A stretch of 64,000 bases of DNA, from the NCBI GenBank assembly GCA_963801985.1, contig CAWDGV010000002.1, positions 124,001 to 188,000 of the forward strand, in the 5' to 3' direction. The notes under the pieces were generated by a model. The model was given only the letters and a program-made list of their open reading frames with translations, was not told where the DNA came from and did not search any database. This stretch comes from JABDQZ01 sp963801985 (GTDB lineage Bacteria; Pseudomonadota; Gammaproteobacteria; Chromatiales; Chromatiaceae). Positions 51,005 through 60,327 of the stretch are shown here, in pieces. The translations under genes and the position numbers were made by a program. Positions within the stretch are counted from its first letter, which is position 1. Each line of letters begins with the position of its first letter.

Positions 51005-51364
51005 TCAGTCGGAGTATTCACTGCCACGGCGGGCATCGCCTTTTACTTTTTCAACCGGAAAACGCTTTTCGTTGATGGCCATTTTTTCGTGGACGGCGTT
51101 AACCAGGTTGATATCCAGGCGTTCGGACAGGCGCAGCAGGTAGATCAGGATGTCGGCCATTTCATGGGCAACTTCCTGCTTCTTGTCATCGCTGATATGC
51201 CGGCTTTGCTGTTCGGTCAGCCACTGAAAGTGTTCCAGCAATTCACCGCATTCTCCGCTTAAAGCCATCGCCAGGTTTTTCGGGCTATGGAACTGCTCCC
51301 AGTCACGCTTAACGGCAAAGTCTTTTAGTTTAGAGGTTAAATCAGTAAGTGAGTCTTTACTCAT
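51005..51364 (-). CDS. MazG-like nucleotide pyrophosphohydrolase (dCTPase-like)
   Basis: A 119-residue all-alpha protein of the MazG/RS21-C6 type. The metal-binding motif is GECGELLEHFQW with EVAHEMADILIYLLRL downstream. Relatives include DCTPP1, which removes modified dCTP. ATG 51364 overlaps the 3' end of argH by eight bases; an open frame to 51457 lies in argH and is not the start. It is distinct in sequence from the MazG-like protein at 7027-7365. The substrate is unproven. Confidence 0.88.
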   Translation of the reverse strand: MSKDSLTDLTSKLKDFAVKRDWEQFHSPKNLAMALSGECGELLEHFQWLTEQQSRHISDDKKQEVAHEMADILIYLLRLSERLDINLVNAVHEKMAINEKRFPVEKVKGDARRGSEYSD

Positions 51365-52754
51365 AAGGTTCTTCGTTATCAAAATCCTGTTTTGCCCTGG
51401 CAATTGCTGCGCGTACCTGCGCAGGTGCTGTACCACCAATGTGATCACGTGCAGCAACCGAGCCTTCGAGCGTCAACACCTCGAATACGTCATCTTCAAT
51501 GAGGTCAGAAAACTGGCGTAACTGCTCAAGTGACATGTCGGCAAGATCACATTGCTGTTCAACACAGAAAGCGACAGACTTGCCGACCACCTCGTGTGCA
51601 TCACGAAAAGGAATACCTTTTCTTACCAGGTAATCAGCCAGGTCGGTTGCGGTGGCAAACCCTTTCAGGGTTGCTGCGCGCATTTGTTCCCGGTTGCAGC
51701 CAATTGCCGGAATCATGTCAGCAAAGACCTTTAATGAACCTTTGAGTGTGTCAACCGTATCAAACAGGGGTTCCTTGTCTTCCTGGTTATCCTTGTTATA
51801 GGCCAGCGGCTGGCTTTTCATCAAGGTCAGCAGGCTCATCAGGTGACCGAAAACCCGGGCCGATTTACCACGGATCAGTTCCGGTACATCCGGATTCTTC
51901 TTTTGCGGCATGATTGAAGAACCGGTACAGAAGCTATCGCTTAAGTTAATGAAATGGAATTGCGCCGAAGACCAGATAATCAGTTCCTCGGACATGCGCG
52001 ACAGGTGCATCATTAATATGCTTGCTGCCGAGGAAAACTCGATGGCAAAGTCACGGTCACTGACGGCATCCAGGGAGTTTTCCGCCGGGGCGTCAAAATT
52101 GAGTAATTGAGCGGTCAGTTGCCGGTCAATCGGGTAGGTTGTACCTGCCAGCGCCGCAGCCCCCAAAGGCATGACGTTCATACGCTGCCGACAGTCTGCC
52201 AGGCGACCGGTATCACGCTTGAGCATTTCAAACCAGGCCATCATGTGGTGACCAAAGGTGATTGGCTGGGCCGTCTGCAGATGAGTAAAGCCGGGCATGA
52301 TGGTTTCGACTTCCTGCTCGGCAAGATGCAGCAGGGCAACCTGGAAGCGCTTGAGCTCGGTGAGAATAAGGCCAATTTCATGGCGTAGCCAGAGACGTAC
52401 ATCAGTTGCTACCTGGTCATTACGTGAACGGCCGGTGTGCAGCTTTTTACCGGCATCTCCGATATCACTGGTCAATGCCGATTCAATGTTCATATGCACA
52501 TCTTCGAGCTCAACCGACCATGCAAACTGGCCATCGTGAATCTGGCCGCGGATTCGTTCCAGTCCCTCGATAATCAGGTCGCGCTCTTCGGAACTGAGAA
52601 TGTTTTGCGCCGACAGCATGGTGGCATGAGCAACCGAACCGTCGATATCGAAATCAGCCAGGCGTTGATCAAATTCGACCGAAGCGGTGAAGGCTTCAAC
52701 GAACGCATCAGTGGGCTCGTTAAAACGACCGGCCCAAAGTTTTTTGTCAGACAT
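51357..52754 (-). CDS. argH: Argininosuccinate lyase
   Basis: Cleaves argininosuccinate to arginine and fumarate. KLWAGRFNEPTDAFVEAF at the N-terminus, EDVHMNIESAL, TGRSRNDQVATD, GFTHLQTAQP and the signature GSSIMPQKKNPD, with the catalytic serine, are all present. Length is 465 residues. It is divergent from algZ with a gap of about 143 bp, an arrangement known from Pseudomonas. Confidence 0.98.
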   Translation of the reverse strand: MSDKKLWAGRFNEPTDAFVEAFTASVEFDQRLADFDIDGSVAHATMLSAQNILSSEERDLIIEGLERIRGQIHDGQFAWSVELEDVHMNIESALTSDIGDAGKKLHTGRSRNDQVATDVRLWLRHEIGLILTELKRFQVALLHLAEQEVETIMPGFTHLQTAQPITFGHHMMAWFEMLKRDTGRLADCRQRMNVMPLGAAALAGTTYPIDRQLTAQLLNFDAPAENSLDAVSDRDFAIEFSSAASILMMHLSRMSEELIIWSSAQFHFINLSDSFCTGSSIMPQKKNPDVPELIRGKSARVFGHLMSLLTLMKSQPLAYNKDNQEDKEPLFDTVDTLKGSLKVFADMIPAIGCNREQMRAATLKGFATATDLADYLVRKGIPFRDAHEVVGKSVAFCVEQQCDLADMSLEQLRQFSDLIEDDVFEVLTLEGSVAARDHIGGTAPAQVRAAIARAKQDFDNEEPYE

Positions 52755-52897
52755 TGTGATGTAATCCCGGTTGATTCAGATAGTTAATGTGCCAATGCTA
52801 AAAAGGCATTGTAAATGCCATTGTAAAACAAGACACCCTGTTTTCGACAGCCATACGCAACAGGAAGCCCTGAACATGACGGCCTGGCTCTGCCATA

Positions 52898-53953
52898 ATG
52901 GAAAGCATGAACCAATCGAATAAACCCCGCGAAGCGTCAGACGGCTACTTTCTGCCGGATTTCTGTAATATCCGCATCACTTTTGCGGTGGTGATCGCTG
53001 CCGAACTGCTGGCGGTGGTTTTAAGCATTGCCAGCTATACCTCGATGGAGTCTTTCTGGGGCAAGCTGAGTATGTTGTCACTCTATATCCAGTGGATCGC
53101 CCTCGGCAGCAGCGCCGGCCTGTGCCTGTTAAAGCCGGTGCTGATAAAGCTCCGGGCAGGTATGTCCGGGATTGCCGCCATGCTGGTCCTGTTATTGCTG
53201 ACGGGGCTCATTGCTCATCTCAGCTATGCCCTGGTGATAGGTCAAAATGCTGGCTTGAGTTACCAGGCCTTCGTCGTGCAGAGCCTCGTGATCTGTTTCA
53301 TCATCGGTGTGTTATCGCTGCATTATTTCTATATGCAGTTTCGCCTGGCTCAGCAGCAGCAGGCAGAGTCGGAAGCAAAATTCCAGGCATTACAGGCGCG
53401 TATCAGGCCACATTTCCTGTTTAACAGCATGAATACCATTGCACATTTGACCCGGGCTGACCCGGAGATGGCAGAAAATGTGGTGGAAAACCTGGCAGAC
53501 CTGTTTCGTGCCACCCTGGGCGATCCGGATAAGTTATCTACACTGGGCCAGGAAATTGAGCTGGCTAAAGGATACCTGAACATCGAATCAATGCGCCTGG
53601 GAAAACGTTTAGAGGTTCAATGGACGCTTGATGACAGTCTAATGCCGGTGACAATGCCTTCAATGATATTGCAGCCCTTACTTGAAAATGCGGTTTATCA
53701 TGGCATTGAGCCGTCAGCGGAAGGAGGTGTCATCCAGGTAATGAGCAAGCGTGATAAAGGCAATATTCATTTGCAGATCAGTAATACGCTTGAGGATTCG
53801 AACCAGAAGATCCAGCGCAAGGGCAACCAGATGGCACAGGATAATATCAGGCAGCGCTTACTGTCTGTTTACGGCGATAAGGCGAGCTTTAAAATCAAGC
53901 ATTACCACAACCTTTATCTGATTCGCATGACATTTCCGGTGAGTTTGACATGA
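52898..53953 (+). CDS. algZ: LytS/AlgZ-family sensor histidine kinase
   Basis: An inner-membrane kinase with four hydrophobic helices (residues about 25-150) and a C-terminal His_kinase domain. The phosphoacceptor is the His in the PHFLFNSMNTIAHLTR motif, and the HATPase has MILQPLLENAVYHGIEP. Length is 351 residues. Family members lack the usual DHp domain. It overlaps algR by four bases. In Pseudomonas the AlgZ-AlgR pair controls alginate and type IV pili; no alginate or pilus gene is seen here, so the output is unknown. Confidence 0.9.
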   Translation: MESMNQSNKPREASDGYFLPDFCNIRITFAVVIAAELLAVVLSIASYTSMESFWGKLSMLSLYIQWIALGSSAGLCLLKPVLIKLRAGMSGIAAMLVLLLLTGLIAHLSYALVIGQNAGLSYQAFVVQSLVICFIIGVLSLHYFYMQFRLAQQQQAESEAKFQALQARIRPHFLFNSMNTIAHLTRADPEMAENVVENLADLFRATLGDPDKLSTLGQEIELAKGYLNIESMRLGKRLEVQWTLDDSLMPVTMPSMILQPLLENAVYHGIEPSAEGGVIQVMSKRDKGNIHLQISNTLEDSNQKIQRKGNQMAQDNIRQRLLSVYGDKASFKIKHYHNLYLIRMTFPVSLT

Positions 53954-54690
53954 GCATGAAGGTCCTGGTTGTTGATGATGAATTGCCTGCGCGTGAACGC
54001 CTGGCCCGCATGTTGCGGGATTTTGACCAGCAGCACTGGCAACTTGCAGGCCTGGCAGAAAACGGCCAACAGGCAGTCGATTTTTTTCGCCAGGAGCCGG
54101 TTGATATTGTGTTGATGGATATCAGGATGCCGGTGATGGACGGACTGGATGCGGCAGCATTGCTGTCAAAAGAGCAACAACCGCCAGCGATCATATTTAC
54201 CACCGCCTACGGTGAATATGCACTGGATGCCTTTGAGGTCAGTGGCACGGCTTACCTGTTAAAGCCGGTTAAGCAATCGCGTTTGCTGGAAACGCTGGAA
54301 CGCATACAAAAACCGAACCGTGCGCAGTTAAACCAGGTTGAGGGTGTGCCGGATAAAACAATTTACCTGTCGGGTAGCTATCGTGGTGGCATACAACGCG
54401 TTGCGCTTGAGGATGTCATCTGTTTCCAGGCCGAACAAAAGTATGTAATTGCCTATACCAGTGAGCGTGAAATCCTGCTGGATGATTCGTTGAAATCGCT
54501 TGAGGAAAAATATCAACAACAGTTCGTCAGGGTACACCGCAATGCATTGGCTGCACGCAACAAAATCATGGCACTGGAGAAAAAACCTGATGGCCAGGCA
54601 ATGCTGGTAATGCATGGTACATCGAGAAAACTTGAAATCAGCCGACGCCATTTACCCCTGATCAGAAAAAAGCTCAAGCAAGGGCTTTAA
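53950..54690 (+). CDS. algR: LytTR-family response regulator AlgR-like
   Basis: A 246-residue regulator. The receiver domain has D57 in VLMDIRMPVMDG, with KPVK at the last conserved lysine. The C-terminal LytTR DNA-binding domain spans about residues 145-245, with ALEDVICFQAEQKYVIAYT and FVRVHRNALAARNKIMAL. Such regulators bind direct or imperfect repeats. It is coupled to algZ by ATGA. It ends about 165 bp before pstS, behind a Pho box. Confidence 0.93.
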   Translation: MSMKVLVVDDELPARERLARMLRDFDQQHWQLAGLAENGQQAVDFFRQEPVDIVLMDIRMPVMDGLDAAALLSKEQQPPAIIFTTAYGEYALDAFEVSGTAYLLKPVKQSRLLETLERIQKPNRAQLNQVEGVPDKTIYLSGSYRGGIQRVALEDVICFQAEQKYVIAYTSEREILLDDSLKSLEEKYQQQFVRVHRNALAARNKIMALEKKPDGQAMLVMHGTSRKLEISRRHLPLIRKKLKQGL

Positions 54691-54779
54691 AAACCTGATC
54701 TGTTGATGTGTTACCGGCACAGGCCTGAACGGGCAAACAATCCATGATTTTCTGACCTGGATCAGGAAACCTTCCCTGA

Positions 54780-54797
54780 CTGTCATATTAGCGTCAT
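54780..54797 (+). promoter_or_regulatory. Pho box upstream of pstS
   Basis: CTGTCAT-ATTA-GCGTCAT consists of two 7-bp PhoB half-sites with a 4-bp AT spacer (11-bp repeat), a close match to the consensus. It ends 56 bp before the pstS ATG and would replace the -35 region of the pst promoter. Confidence 0.8.
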
Positions 54798-54853
54798 ATT
54801 CTGCTTGTAAGCTTCGCAGCGTAAATTATTTACTACTATGGAGCTTTCCAAAA

Positions 54854-55948
54854 ATGAAATTCAAAACAGCAATGCTGGCAGGTGTTCTGGCAGCGGCCTG
54901 GGCTGGTAGCGCAGTTTCGGCTTCCCGTGACTATATCTCAATCGTTGGTTCTTCAACGGTTTACCCTTTTGCTACAGTCGTAGCTGAAACTTTCGGTAAA
55001 TCAACCAGTTTTAAAACCCCTAAAATCGAATCTACCGGTTCTGGCGGTGGCCTGAAGCTGTTTTGCAACGGTGTTGGTCTTGAAAACCCGGATATTACAA
55101 ACGCTTCACGTCGCATTAAAGCTTCGGAAGTTAAAAAATGTCATGGCAATGGTGTAACGCAAATCGTTGAACTTAAAGTGGGTTACGACGGTATCGCTCT
55201 GGCCTCTTCAAAAGAAGCCAAGCCAATGGCGCTGACGACTAAAGATATCTTCCTGGCGCTGGCGAAAGAAATTCCAGATCCTAAAAACCCTGACGGCGGC
55301 AAACTGGTTGCTAACCCTAACCAGACCTGGAAAGACGTAAACAGCAGTCTGCCGGCTATTAAAATCCGTGTTTTAGGTCCTCCGCCAACTTCCGGTACCC
55401 GTGATGCGTTCGCTGAACTGGCAATGGAAGGTGGTTGTAAGAAATTTGGCTGGATCAAGCAGATCAAGGCCGATTCAAAAGCAGCCAAAAAAGCTGGTAA
55501 CAAAGCTTTATCTAAAGAGCTGAAAAACAAGTACAAAGGTATTTGTCATACGGTTCGTGAAGACGGTCCTTACGTGGAAGCGGGTGAAAATGATAACCTG
55601 ATCGTGCAGAAACTGGTTGCCAATAAGGATACCCTGGGTATCTTCGGTTACTCTTACCTGGATGAAAACTCTGACAAAGTTCAGGGCAACAGCGTTAATG
55701 GTGTGATGCCAGAATTTGAGCTGATCGCTTCTGGTAAATACCCGGTATCGCGTCCTTTGTACGTTTACGTTAAATCTGCTCATGTTGGTACTGTTCCAGG
55801 CATGAAAGAATTCATCGCCGAGTTCACCAGTGAAAAAGCATTTGGTCCTGAAGGTTACCTGGCTGACAAAGGCCTGATTCCTATGCAGGATGAAGAGCGT
55901 AAACAGTTTGCTGCTGATGCAGCTTCGCTGAAAAACCTTGAAATGTAA
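54854..55948 (+). CDS. pstS: Phosphate ABC transporter substrate-binding protein PstS
   Basis: Periplasmic phosphate receptor. A signal peptide (residues 1-22, ending AVSAS) precedes the mature domain. Phosphate-ligand segments GSSTVYPFATVVAE, STGSGGGLKLF and PPTSGTRDAFAEL are seen. Length is 364 residues. Codon use is distinctly biased towards highly expressed codons compared with neighbours. A strong terminator follows at 55979-56012, so most transcripts probably end after pstS, giving excess binding protein over the permease. Confidence 0.95.
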   Translation: MKFKTAMLAGVLAAAWAGSAVSASRDYISIVGSSTVYPFATVVAETFGKSTSFKTPKIESTGSGGGLKLFCNGVGLENPDITNASRRIKASEVKKCHGNGVTQIVELKVGYDGIALASSKEAKPMALTTKDIFLALAKEIPDPKNPDGGKLVANPNQTWKDVNSSLPAIKIRVLGPPPTSGTRDAFAELAMEGGCKKFGWIKQIKADSKAAKKAGNKALSKELKNKYKGICHTVREDGPYVEAGENDNLIVQKLVANKDTLGIFGYSYLDENSDKVQGNSVNGVMPEFELIASGKYPVSRPLYVYVKSAHVGTVPGMKEFIAEFTSEKAFGPEGYLADKGLIPMQDEERKQFAADAASLKNLEM

Positions 55949-55978
55949 TATTACTGTAATACTACAATGATGTAATAA

Positions 55979-56012
55979 CGGCCAGCTGCATTTCGTAGCT
56001 GGCCGTTTTTTT
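55979..56012 (+). terminator. Rho-independent terminator between pstS and pstC
   Basis: CGGCCAGCT/AGCTGGCCG stem with a nine-base loop, followed by seven T residues. It lies 30 bp after the pstS stop and 13 bp before the pstC GTG. Confidence 0.9.
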
Positions 56013-56025
56013 AAGGACCTCTGCT

Positions 56026-57408
56026 GTGCCAATCACAACAATATTAATCGTAATTCTTTTACTTGGCCTGAGTGGCTACTGGCTGGGATGGAGAAAGGCG
56101 AAGGTGGTTGCGAAAGGCGACCTCAGAAGCCTGCCGTCACGCCAACCGTACTACGGCTATTTCGTCACTTTATGGGCCAGCTTGCCAGCATTGATTCTAC
56201 TGGTGCTCTGGGTTTCCTTTGAAACAAGCATTGTTTCCAGCCTGGTGATGTCAGATCTGCCCGAAAACCTGGCCAGCCTGCCCGCACAGGAACTGAAACT
56301 ATTATTGAATGACATTAAAAACCTGGCGGTTGGCAACCAGTATTCAGGCTCGGTTGAGCCCGGTGTTCAGGAAACGGCCGATCATTACGCTCATTTAATG
56401 AATATCGCCAATGCCGCGGGTGTCGTAGCCGTATTTGCCGTGGCTATTATTGGTGGATTACTGGCACTGAAACATATAACGCCAACGCAGCGTGCCAGGA
56501 ACAAGGTTGAATACATCATCAAGATTATGCTGGTGATCAGTTCAACTATCGCAATTTTTACCACTGTTGGTATCGTGCTTTCTGTTTTATTTGAATCAAT
56601 AAGATTTTTTGAAAAAATTCCGGCCACGGAGTTTTTCTTCGGGCTTGAATGGAGCCCGCAAATGGCAATTCGTGAAGACCAGGTCGGTTCTTCGGGTGCC
56701 TTTGGCATGATTCCGGTTTTTGCCGGCACCCTGATGATTACCTTTATTGCGATGCTGGTAGCCGTACCTATCGGCCTGATGTCAGCGATTTATCTTTCAG
56801 AATATGCCCCCAGGAAATTCAGGGCGTTTGCCAAGCCTTTGCTGGAAGTGCTTGCCGGTGTGCCAACGGTTGTTTACGGCTTCTTTGCGGCCCTGGTTGT
56901 AGCACCGATGTTACGTGATGGCGGAACCCTGTTAGGCCTGTCAGTTTCATCTGAAAGTGCCCTGGCTGCCGGACTGGTGATGGGCATCATGATTATTCCA
57001 TTTGTTTCATCGCTGTCTGATGACGTGATCAATGCAGTGCCCCAGGCGATGCGTGATGGGGCTTACGGTCTTGGCAGTACCCAGTCAGAAACCGTGCGCC
57101 AGATTATCCTGCCGGCGGCATTGCCCGGCATCGTGGGTGGCGTATTGCTGGCAGTATCACGTGCCATTGGCGAAACCATGATCGTGGTCATGGCTGCCGG
57201 ATTGTCAGCGAATCTGACGGCGAACCCGCTGGAAGCGGTTACCACGGTGACTGTGCAGATCGTGACTTTGCTGGTTGGTGACCAGGAATTTGACAGCGCC
57301 AAAACCCTGGCAGCCTTTGCCCTGGGTCTGACCCTGTTCGTGGTGACGCTTTTCCTGAACATCCTGGCTTTACATATCGTACGCAAGTACCGGGAGCAGT
57401 ATGACTAA
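56026..57408 (+). CDS. pstC: Phosphate ABC transporter permease PstC
   Basis: An inner-membrane permease half. The start is GTG 56026 behind AAGGACC. It has about eight predicted membrane segments: two at the N-terminus, which make it longer (460 residues) than E. coli PstC, then the binding-protein-dependent transport core with LLEVLAGVPTVVYG, the EAA-like loop DGAYGLGSTQSETVRQIILP and GIVGGVLLAVSRAIGET. Periplasmic residues about 65-115 form an inserted loop. Its stop overlaps the pstA start by eight bases. Confidence 0.94.
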   Translation: MPITTILIVILLLGLSGYWLGWRKAKVVAKGDLRSLPSRQPYYGYFVTLWASLPALILLVLWVSFETSIVSSLVMSDLPENLASLPAQELKLLLNDIKNLAVGNQYSGSVEPGVQETADHYAHLMNIANAAGVVAVFAVAIIGGLLALKHITPTQRARNKVEYIIKIMLVISSTIAIFTTVGIVLSVLFESIRFFEKIPATEFFFGLEWSPQMAIREDQVGSSGAFGMIPVFAGTLMITFIAMLVAVPIGLMSAIYLSEYAPRKFRAFAKPLLEVLAGVPTVVYGFFAALVVAPMLRDGGTLLGLSVSSESALAAGLVMGIMIIPFVSSLSDDVINAVPQAMRDGAYGLGSTQSETVRQIILPAALPGIVGGVLLAVSRAIGETMIVVMAAGLSANLTANPLEAVTTVTVQIVTLLVGDQEFDSAKTLAAFALGLTLFVVTLFLNILALHIVRKYREQYD

Positions 57409-58682
57409 CATCAAGAGAAAAGAGATCAAGACAGTCGTGATGGCCGGCCTGAAAAAGCGTCGTGCCAGGGAAGCGCGTTTCAAGGCGATAGGGCTGGCTG
57501 CGGTTATCACTGGGACTGATTTTCCTGGTTATATTGCTGTCGCAGTATTATTTTACAGGGCTACCAGCTTTTACCCAGACAGTCGTTAAGCTGGATTTTA
57601 CATTTGAATCAATCCCTGTTTGCCGACAGTGCGCCGACAGCCGGAAATGATCAATAAGGCAGACTTTCATGGCCTGGTAAAACAGACGCTGCGTGAAAAA
57701 TTTCCCGATGTAAAAAATCGCCGAGAGAAAAAAGAACTGTATACGTTAATCAGCAATGGCACGCCTTACCAGTTAAGGGATATGTTGCTGGAGGATGTTT
57801 CACTGGTCGGTCAAACAGTTTCAGTATGGGTACTGGCAGATGATGAAGTCGACAGTCTTATCAAGGGCAGTAAATCGTCGGAGAATTCACGCCTGAGTGA
57901 AAAACAGCAGGCCTGGTTAGAGCAACTCGAAGCAGAGGAACGCATCAAGACACGTTTTAACTGGACTTTTCTGACCAATGGCGATTCCCGTGAACCGGAA
58001 CAGTCAGGTATCCGCGGAGCAATCATGGGTTCATTCTTTGTTGTCGTGATTACCCTGCTGTTGTCATTTCCCATGGGCGTGGCAGCTGCAATTTACCTGG
58101 AAGAATATGCGCCCACAGAACCGCTGGACCGACCTGATTGAAATCAACATCAACAACCTGGCGGCAGTACCTTCCATCGTGTTTGGGCTGCTGGGTCTGG
58201 CCGTTTATATCAACTTCCTGGGTATGCCGCGTTCGGCTCCATTGGTGGCCGGTCTGGTTTTAACCTTGATGACATTGCCTACCATTATTATTGCCAGCCG
58301 GGCAGCACTTAAGTCGGTACCGCCTTCATTACGTGAAGCGGCTCTGGGTCTGGGTGCTTCCAGGATGCAGATGATATTTCATCATGTATTGCCCGAGGCG
58401 ATGCCCGGTATGCTTACCGGCAGTATTATCGGTATGGCCCAGGCTTTGGGTGAATCTGCGCCACTGCTGATGATTGGCATGGTGGCCTTTATCGTCGATA
58501 TTCCCCAGGGCTTCCTGGATCCGGCCACTGTATTGCCAGTACAGATTTATCTTTGGGCAGATAGCCCTGAACAGGCCTTCCTGGAGAGAACAGCTGCCGC
58601 CATTATGGTATTGCTACTGTTCCTGGTGGTAATGAATCTGCTGGCCGTCTGGTTACGCAAAAAATTTGAGAAACGCTGGTGA
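57401..58682 (+). pseudogene. pstA: Phosphate ABC transporter permease PstA (several frame breaks)
   Basis: The second permease half, recognisable along its whole length but split over frames. It begins ATG 57401. The frame shifts within GGGA at 57512-57515, after which the frame reads GLIFLVILLSQYYFTGLPAF. A further net two-base shift lies between about 57600 and 57650, entering NKADFHGLVKQTLREKFPD. Another lies within 58112-58117, changing EEYAPTEP to the expected EEYAP(K/Q)NRWTDLIEIN. Two breaks need one base removed. The C-terminal transport core, with SLREAALGLGASRMQMIFHHVLP, is intact. Sequencing error is likely, given the pattern elsewhere, but a decayed gene cannot be excluded. Confidence 0.85.
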
Positions 58683-58711
58683 CAGGTTAATCCTCAGTTG
58701 GAGAGTATGAA

Positions 58712-59608
58712 ATGCAATTAGAAGATACAATGAACAACGATGGTGCCTTTATGGCGGCAATGGATGTAGAGCCCAAAGATGAGCGTCATGATGGCAGCGC
58801 CGGCGACCTGGTGATGGGTGACACTGTCGGAACCCCGTTATTGAAAGACAGTAAGGCCAGAATGACATGCCGTAATGTGGACGTCTTTTATGGTGAAAAA
58901 CAGGCGATTATGGATGTATCGCTGGATATTGGTAAAAACGAAGTTTTATCAATGATTGGCCCTTCAGGTTGTGGCAAGTCCACTTTCCTGCGTTGCCTGA
59001 ACCGTATGAACGATACTATTGATATCTGTCGGGTTGGCGGTGATATCAAGCTGGATAATGAAAACATTTATGATCCCAAGCTGGATGTTGTGCCATTGCG
59101 GGCACGCGTCGGCATGGTCTTCCAGAAGCCAAATCCTTTTCCAAAGTCAATTTACGACAATATTGCTTATGGTCCGAGAATCCATGGCATGGTTGACTCA
59201 AAAATAGAAACGGACGAAATCGTTGAATCTTCATTGAAGCGTGCAGGTTTGTGGAACGAGGTAAAGGACAGGCTGGATGAGCCCGGTACCGGTCTTTCCG
59301 GCGGCCAGCAGCAACGCCTGTGTATTGCTCGTGCGGTAGCAGTCCAACCGGAGGTCATCCTGATGGATGAGCCCTGTTCAGCACTGGATCCGATTGCAAC
59401 AGCCAAGATCGAAGAGTTGATTGATGAATTGCGTGCCGAGTATACGATCGCAATCGTTACCCATTCCATGCAGCAGGCAGCTCGAGTTTCACAGCGCACC
59501 GCGTATTTCCACCTGGGTTACCTGGTCGAAGTCGGTAAAACTGACCAGATATTTACCAATCCAACTCATCAGCTCACTGAAGATTACATTACCGGCCGGT
59601 TTGGATAA
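58712..59608 (+). CDS. pstB: Phosphate ABC transporter ATP-binding protein PstB
   Basis: The ATPase of the PstSCAB importer. Walker A GPSGCGKST, the Q-loop MVFQKPNPFPKSIYDNIAYGPR in shorter pieces, the signature LSGGQQQRLCIARA and Walker B VILMDEPCSALDP are all present. An unusual acidic extension of about 48 residues precedes the core FYGEKQAI, making it 298 residues against about 257 in E. coli. GGAGAG lies before the ATG. Confidence 0.96.
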   Translation: MQLEDTMNNDGAFMAAMDVEPKDERHDGSAGDLVMGDTVGTPLLKDSKARMTCRNVDVFYGEKQAIMDVSLDIGKNEVLSMIGPSGCGKSTFLRCLNRMNDTIDICRVGGDIKLDNENIYDPKLDVVPLRARVGMVFQKPNPFPKSIYDNIAYGPRIHGMVDSKIETDEIVESSLKRAGLWNEVKDRLDEPGTGLSGGQQQRLCIARAVAVQPEVILMDEPCSALDPIATAKIEELIDELRAEYTIAIVTHSMQQAARVSQRTAYFHLGYLVEVGKTDQIFTNPTHQLTEDYITGRFG

Positions 59609-59625
59609 TTACGCAAGGGATTATC

Positions 59626-60318
59626 ATGCAAAATAAAACAACGCATACCTACAAGCGCTACGACAAGGAACTGAACAAGTTGCGCGATCAAATTTCCCGC
59701 ATGGGCGATCATGTTTCCAGGCAGTTGAATTTATTGCTCAATCACCTGGAAACGGGTGATCCTGAGCAGTTCGAGGAAATCATTGAAAATGATGTGACGA
59801 TAAATGGCATGGAAGTAAAGATCAGCAAGACGGTAATCAGGCTGCTGGCAAAACGTTCGCCTGTCGGTGGTGATTTGCGTATGATCATTGCTTTTTCGCG
59901 CATTGTCACCGAGCTGGAACGCGTTGGTGACGAAGTTGTGGCGATGGCCAAAACCCTGATGACCGGCAGTGAGCTGGGTATTTGTGAAGACAGGAGTGTC
60001 GCCCAGACACTGGAGTCATTGATTGCAACAGCGATGAACCTGCTTGATCGTGCCTTGCTGGCTGCACAGAATGATGATGATGTTGCCGCCAAAGCCCTGA
60101 TTGATGAACATGTGCAGAAAGGCGGGCGTTTTCATAAAGAGGCAGAAGAACTGGTGCTTTGTGTAAAGGCGCATTACGACTCAACACAGCAGAGTTTCAA
60201 TGCAGCGTTACTGATTAATGCACTCACCAGGATTTCTGATCATGTCAGCAATATCTGTGAACACATTATTTTTTCTATTACCGGCGAAGACATCCGCCAC
60301 CTGGACGAAGAAGATTGA
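59626..60318 (+). CDS. phoU: Phosphate signalling complex protein PhoU
   Basis: A peripheral membrane protein linking PstSCAB activity to PhoR. It is 230 residues in two PhoU repeats of three helices each, with ERVGDEVVAMAK and TRISDHVSNICEHI as the metal-binding E(D)xxxD motifs. It starts 17 bp after pstB and is followed 9 bp later by phoB. Confidence 0.96.
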   Translation: MQNKTTHTYKRYDKELNKLRDQISRMGDHVSRQLNLLLNHLETGDPEQFEEIIENDVTINGMEVKISKTVIRLLAKRSPVGGDLRMIIAFSRIVTELERVGDEVVAMAKTLMTGSELGICEDRSVAQTLESLIATAMNLLDRALLAAQNDDDVAAKALIDEHVQKGGRFHKEAEELVLCVKAHYDSTQQSFNAALLINALTRISDHVSNICEHIIFSITGEDIRHLDEED

Positions 60319-60327
60319 TACCAGCTA

